A stretch of 10,289 nt of DNA from Podila epigama (taxonomy: Eukaryota > Mortierellomycota > Mortierellomycetes > Mortierellales > Mortierellaceae). The stretch lies in contig JAAAVE010000645.1 of NCBI GenBank assembly GCA_015679605.1, positions 5,234 to 15,522 on the forward strand. The letters run 5' to 3'. The notes beneath the pieces were generated by a model. That model ran no database searches. It was not told the DNA's origin and saw only the letters and a program-made list of their open reading frames with translations. Position numbers and translations under genes: made by a program. Positions 9,201-10,289 of the stretch are shown in pieces. Position 1 is the stretch's first letter. The number at the start of each line of letters is the position of its first letter.

Positions 9201-9766
9201 CGACCTTTCAGCAGCAACAATACCCTGGCAATCTCTCTGAGGTGCCGCCCAATTCCGAGCATGCTCGAAGGCAAACGGCTTCTTCAGCAGGAGGTGTGCC
9301 AACCCAACGAGAGCAACATGAGCGACAGCAACAAACTGCAGAGGAATATAAGCAGACATTAGATGCTTTGGCAGATATGTTCCCATCGTGTGAGCGACAA
9401 GTGTGTGATGTTATTCTTCAAGCAAATGACGGCCGCCTGAGTCCCAGTATCGATAATTTGCTTGGTAAGAGATGATTCTAGAGGACAAGTGCGAAATGGA
9501 CGCGTGAAAAAAATGAAGTTCAATGTTGCTAATTTTACACTTTTCTCAATGGCCTTTTGTCTTTATCTTTGTCTTGTGTCATAGAAATTTCATCCGCAAA
9601 CGAAAAGATGCAGTCTAGAGGAAAGACTGAGCACAAAGATGATGATGAAGAAGAAGAAGAAGCACCGCTAATCTCTTTTAGCCCGCCAAGTCAGCCCGCA
9701 ACTACTTTAATCGCACCTGAACAAGAAAACAAGAGCAATGATCAAGCTTCGCCTTCTCAAAAATGA
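6207..9766 (+). CDS. VPS9: Rab5-type guanine nucleotide exchange factor, VPS9 plus CUE domains
   Basis: Activates Rab5/Vps21-type GTPases on early endosomes. Nine exons: 6207-6448, 6642-7256, 7342-7414, 7539-7651, 7760-7905, 8024-8101, 8196-8304, 8389-9464, 9585-9766; 877 aa. Residues 1-260 are Ser/Thr-rich and disordered, with RRKS and two ALSPDM motifs. The helical bundle starts near 262 (PFDFHKFLEQM) and runs into the VPS9 core to about 510. Asp436 in GADTFLPILIY and Tyr476 in GYYLASL match the two catalytic residues I know from Rabex-5 (Asp313, Tyr354). A 260-residue Ser/Gln/Pro-rich linker follows, then a CUE ubiquitin-binding domain (about 777-820) with MFP (789-791) and Leu816-Leu817. 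The last exon adds an acidic run (836-843) and tail. It is about twice the length of yeast Vps9, all from disordered segments. The ATG follows a C/T-rich leader. Family call very secure; the ends of the disordered exons are less so. Confidence 0.94.
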
Positions 9767-9771
9767 ATAAA
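9766..9771 (+). terminator. Canonical AATAAA poly(A) signal overlapping the VPS9 stop codon
   Basis: AATAAA begins on the last base of the TGA stop (9764-9766). If it is used, cleavage 10-30 nt downstream would give VPS9 a very short 3' untranslated region. That fits the next gene's ATG being only 103 bp away. A chance match in A-rich DNA cannot be excluded. Confidence 0.5.
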
Positions 9772-9773
9772 GT

Positions 9774-9779
9774 CACGTG
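9774..9779. promoter_or_regulatory. CACGTG E-box between VPS9 and glucosidase I
   Basis: A palindromic CACGTG sits 7 bp after the VPS9 stop and 90 bp before the glucosidase I ATG. This is the binding core of bHLH factors (Cbf1/Pho4 types in yeast). Its place in such a short gap makes it a reasonable promoter element for the downstream gene, but only the motif itself is seen. Confidence 0.4.
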
Positions 9780-9869
9780 CTAGATCGCATCCATCGCAGC
9801 CATCGCTCAGAAAAAGACAAAAAGTCGCGTTTGAAAAAAAATTGTTCCATCAACTCTTTACTACAACAA

Positions 9870-10289
9870 ATGCGACACAATTCTCGACCACAAAGGACGT
9901 GGATTTCACCCATGCCTCTCGCCTTTGCGGTTCTAGCAATGCTAGGAGTTGGGCTTGTTCATATTCCTGATTCGAGAGCTGCTGCTTCTTCTGCGATGGA
10001 TGCATCTTCACCTTCGTTTATGAATGGAGTGCATATTGTCGCTGACGACTCGGCCTCCATCTCGGCTGCATCCAACCAAAGTCTTATCTGGGGTGTTTAT
10101 CGCCCTAACCTTTACTTTGGTACTCGGCCCCGTCTACCAGACAGTGTTATGACTGGACTCATGTGGTTTGGGTTGCAAGATTTCTCGGGCCCTGACAGTA
10201 AGGGGGCGTTGTCCTTTCCTTTTTTCTTATGATGTTGCTTGTAGTGTTTTATATTGGGAGGAGATACTACCATTGAGAGTGAGAAAAAA
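9870..10289 (+). CDS. CWH41: Mannosyl-oligosaccharide glucosidase (glucosidase I, GH63), N-terminal exon only
   Basis: Removes the outermost alpha-1,2-linked glucose from the glycan just transferred to nascent glycoproteins in the ER, the first trimming step. Exon 1 (9870-10197) encodes 109 aa plus one base; the donor GTAAGG lies at 10198 and the rest is outside the window. A short Arg-containing cytosolic tail (1-14) is followed by a membrane anchor (about 15-32), as expected of a type II ER protein, then a Ser/Ala-rich stem, then the GH63 N-terminal signature SLIWGVYRPNLYFG (71-84) and PRLPDSVMTGLMWF (87-100). The start is the first ATG; the frame upstream opens only with GTG and contains a Lys-rich stretch of no family value. 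The last 92 nt are read as intron: the one clear acceptor inside (AG at 10243-10244) leads to a stop after ten codons. Confidence 0.9.

Noticed and set aside
9777-9869. 31-codon upstream extension of glucosidase I
   Set aside because: It starts with GTG inside the E-box; the first ATG at 9870 gives a normal type II anchor layout.
10245-10289. Second exon of glucosidase I after the AG at 10243-10244
   Set aside because: In phase it meets a stop after ten codons and shows none of the expected GH63 sequence, so the true acceptor is probably beyond the window or at its last bases.

Overview
The window reads as nuclear DNA of a fungus. All recognisable proteins are eukaryotic housekeeping or endomembrane proteins. 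Coding regions are split by short GT-AG introns (84-193 bp), several with CTAAC-like branch points and T-rich acceptors, and genes are packed a few hundred bases apart. A VPS9 domain with a C-terminal CUE domain and a type II glucosidase I fit a fungus. C/T-rich leaders and gene density suggest an early-diverging lineage (Mucoromycota or Mortierellomycota-like), but that placement is a guess.

Layout, left to right: (1) 1-723, no recognisable gene, with a TCCA microsatellite; (2) 724-2891, minus strand, a six-exon phosphatidylserine decarboxylase (532 aa) with a GGST self-cleavage site; (3) 2892-3673, a shared divergent promoter region with an inverted repeat in the decarboxylase leader; (4) 3674-4381, plus strand, a three-exon ISA1/ISCA-type iron-sulfur assembly protein (127 aa); (5) 4592-5578, minus strand, an unrecognised single-pass membrane protein whose exposed end carries six consecutive CX3C pairs; (6) 5579-6206, a divergent promoter region that also holds a possible unannotated minus-strand exon for a small membrane protein; (7) 6207-9766, plus strand, a nine-exon Rab5-type GEF (VPS9 plus CUE, 877 aa); (8) 9870 to the end, plus strand, first exon of ER glucosidase I, starting only 103 bp after the VPS9 stop.

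All splice models were built by hand: each junction was chosen so that the joined protein matches the family, and exon lengths sum to a whole number of codons (1599, 384 and 2634 nt). The genes do not form a pathway. Three concern membrane and secretory biology (phosphatidylethanolamine synthesis, endosomal Rab5 activation, N-glycan trimming) and one concerns mitochondrial Fe-S assembly. I see no mobile element, RNA gene, CRISPR array or viral sequence. The least explained parts are the CX3C-repeat membrane protein and the candidate exon next to it.
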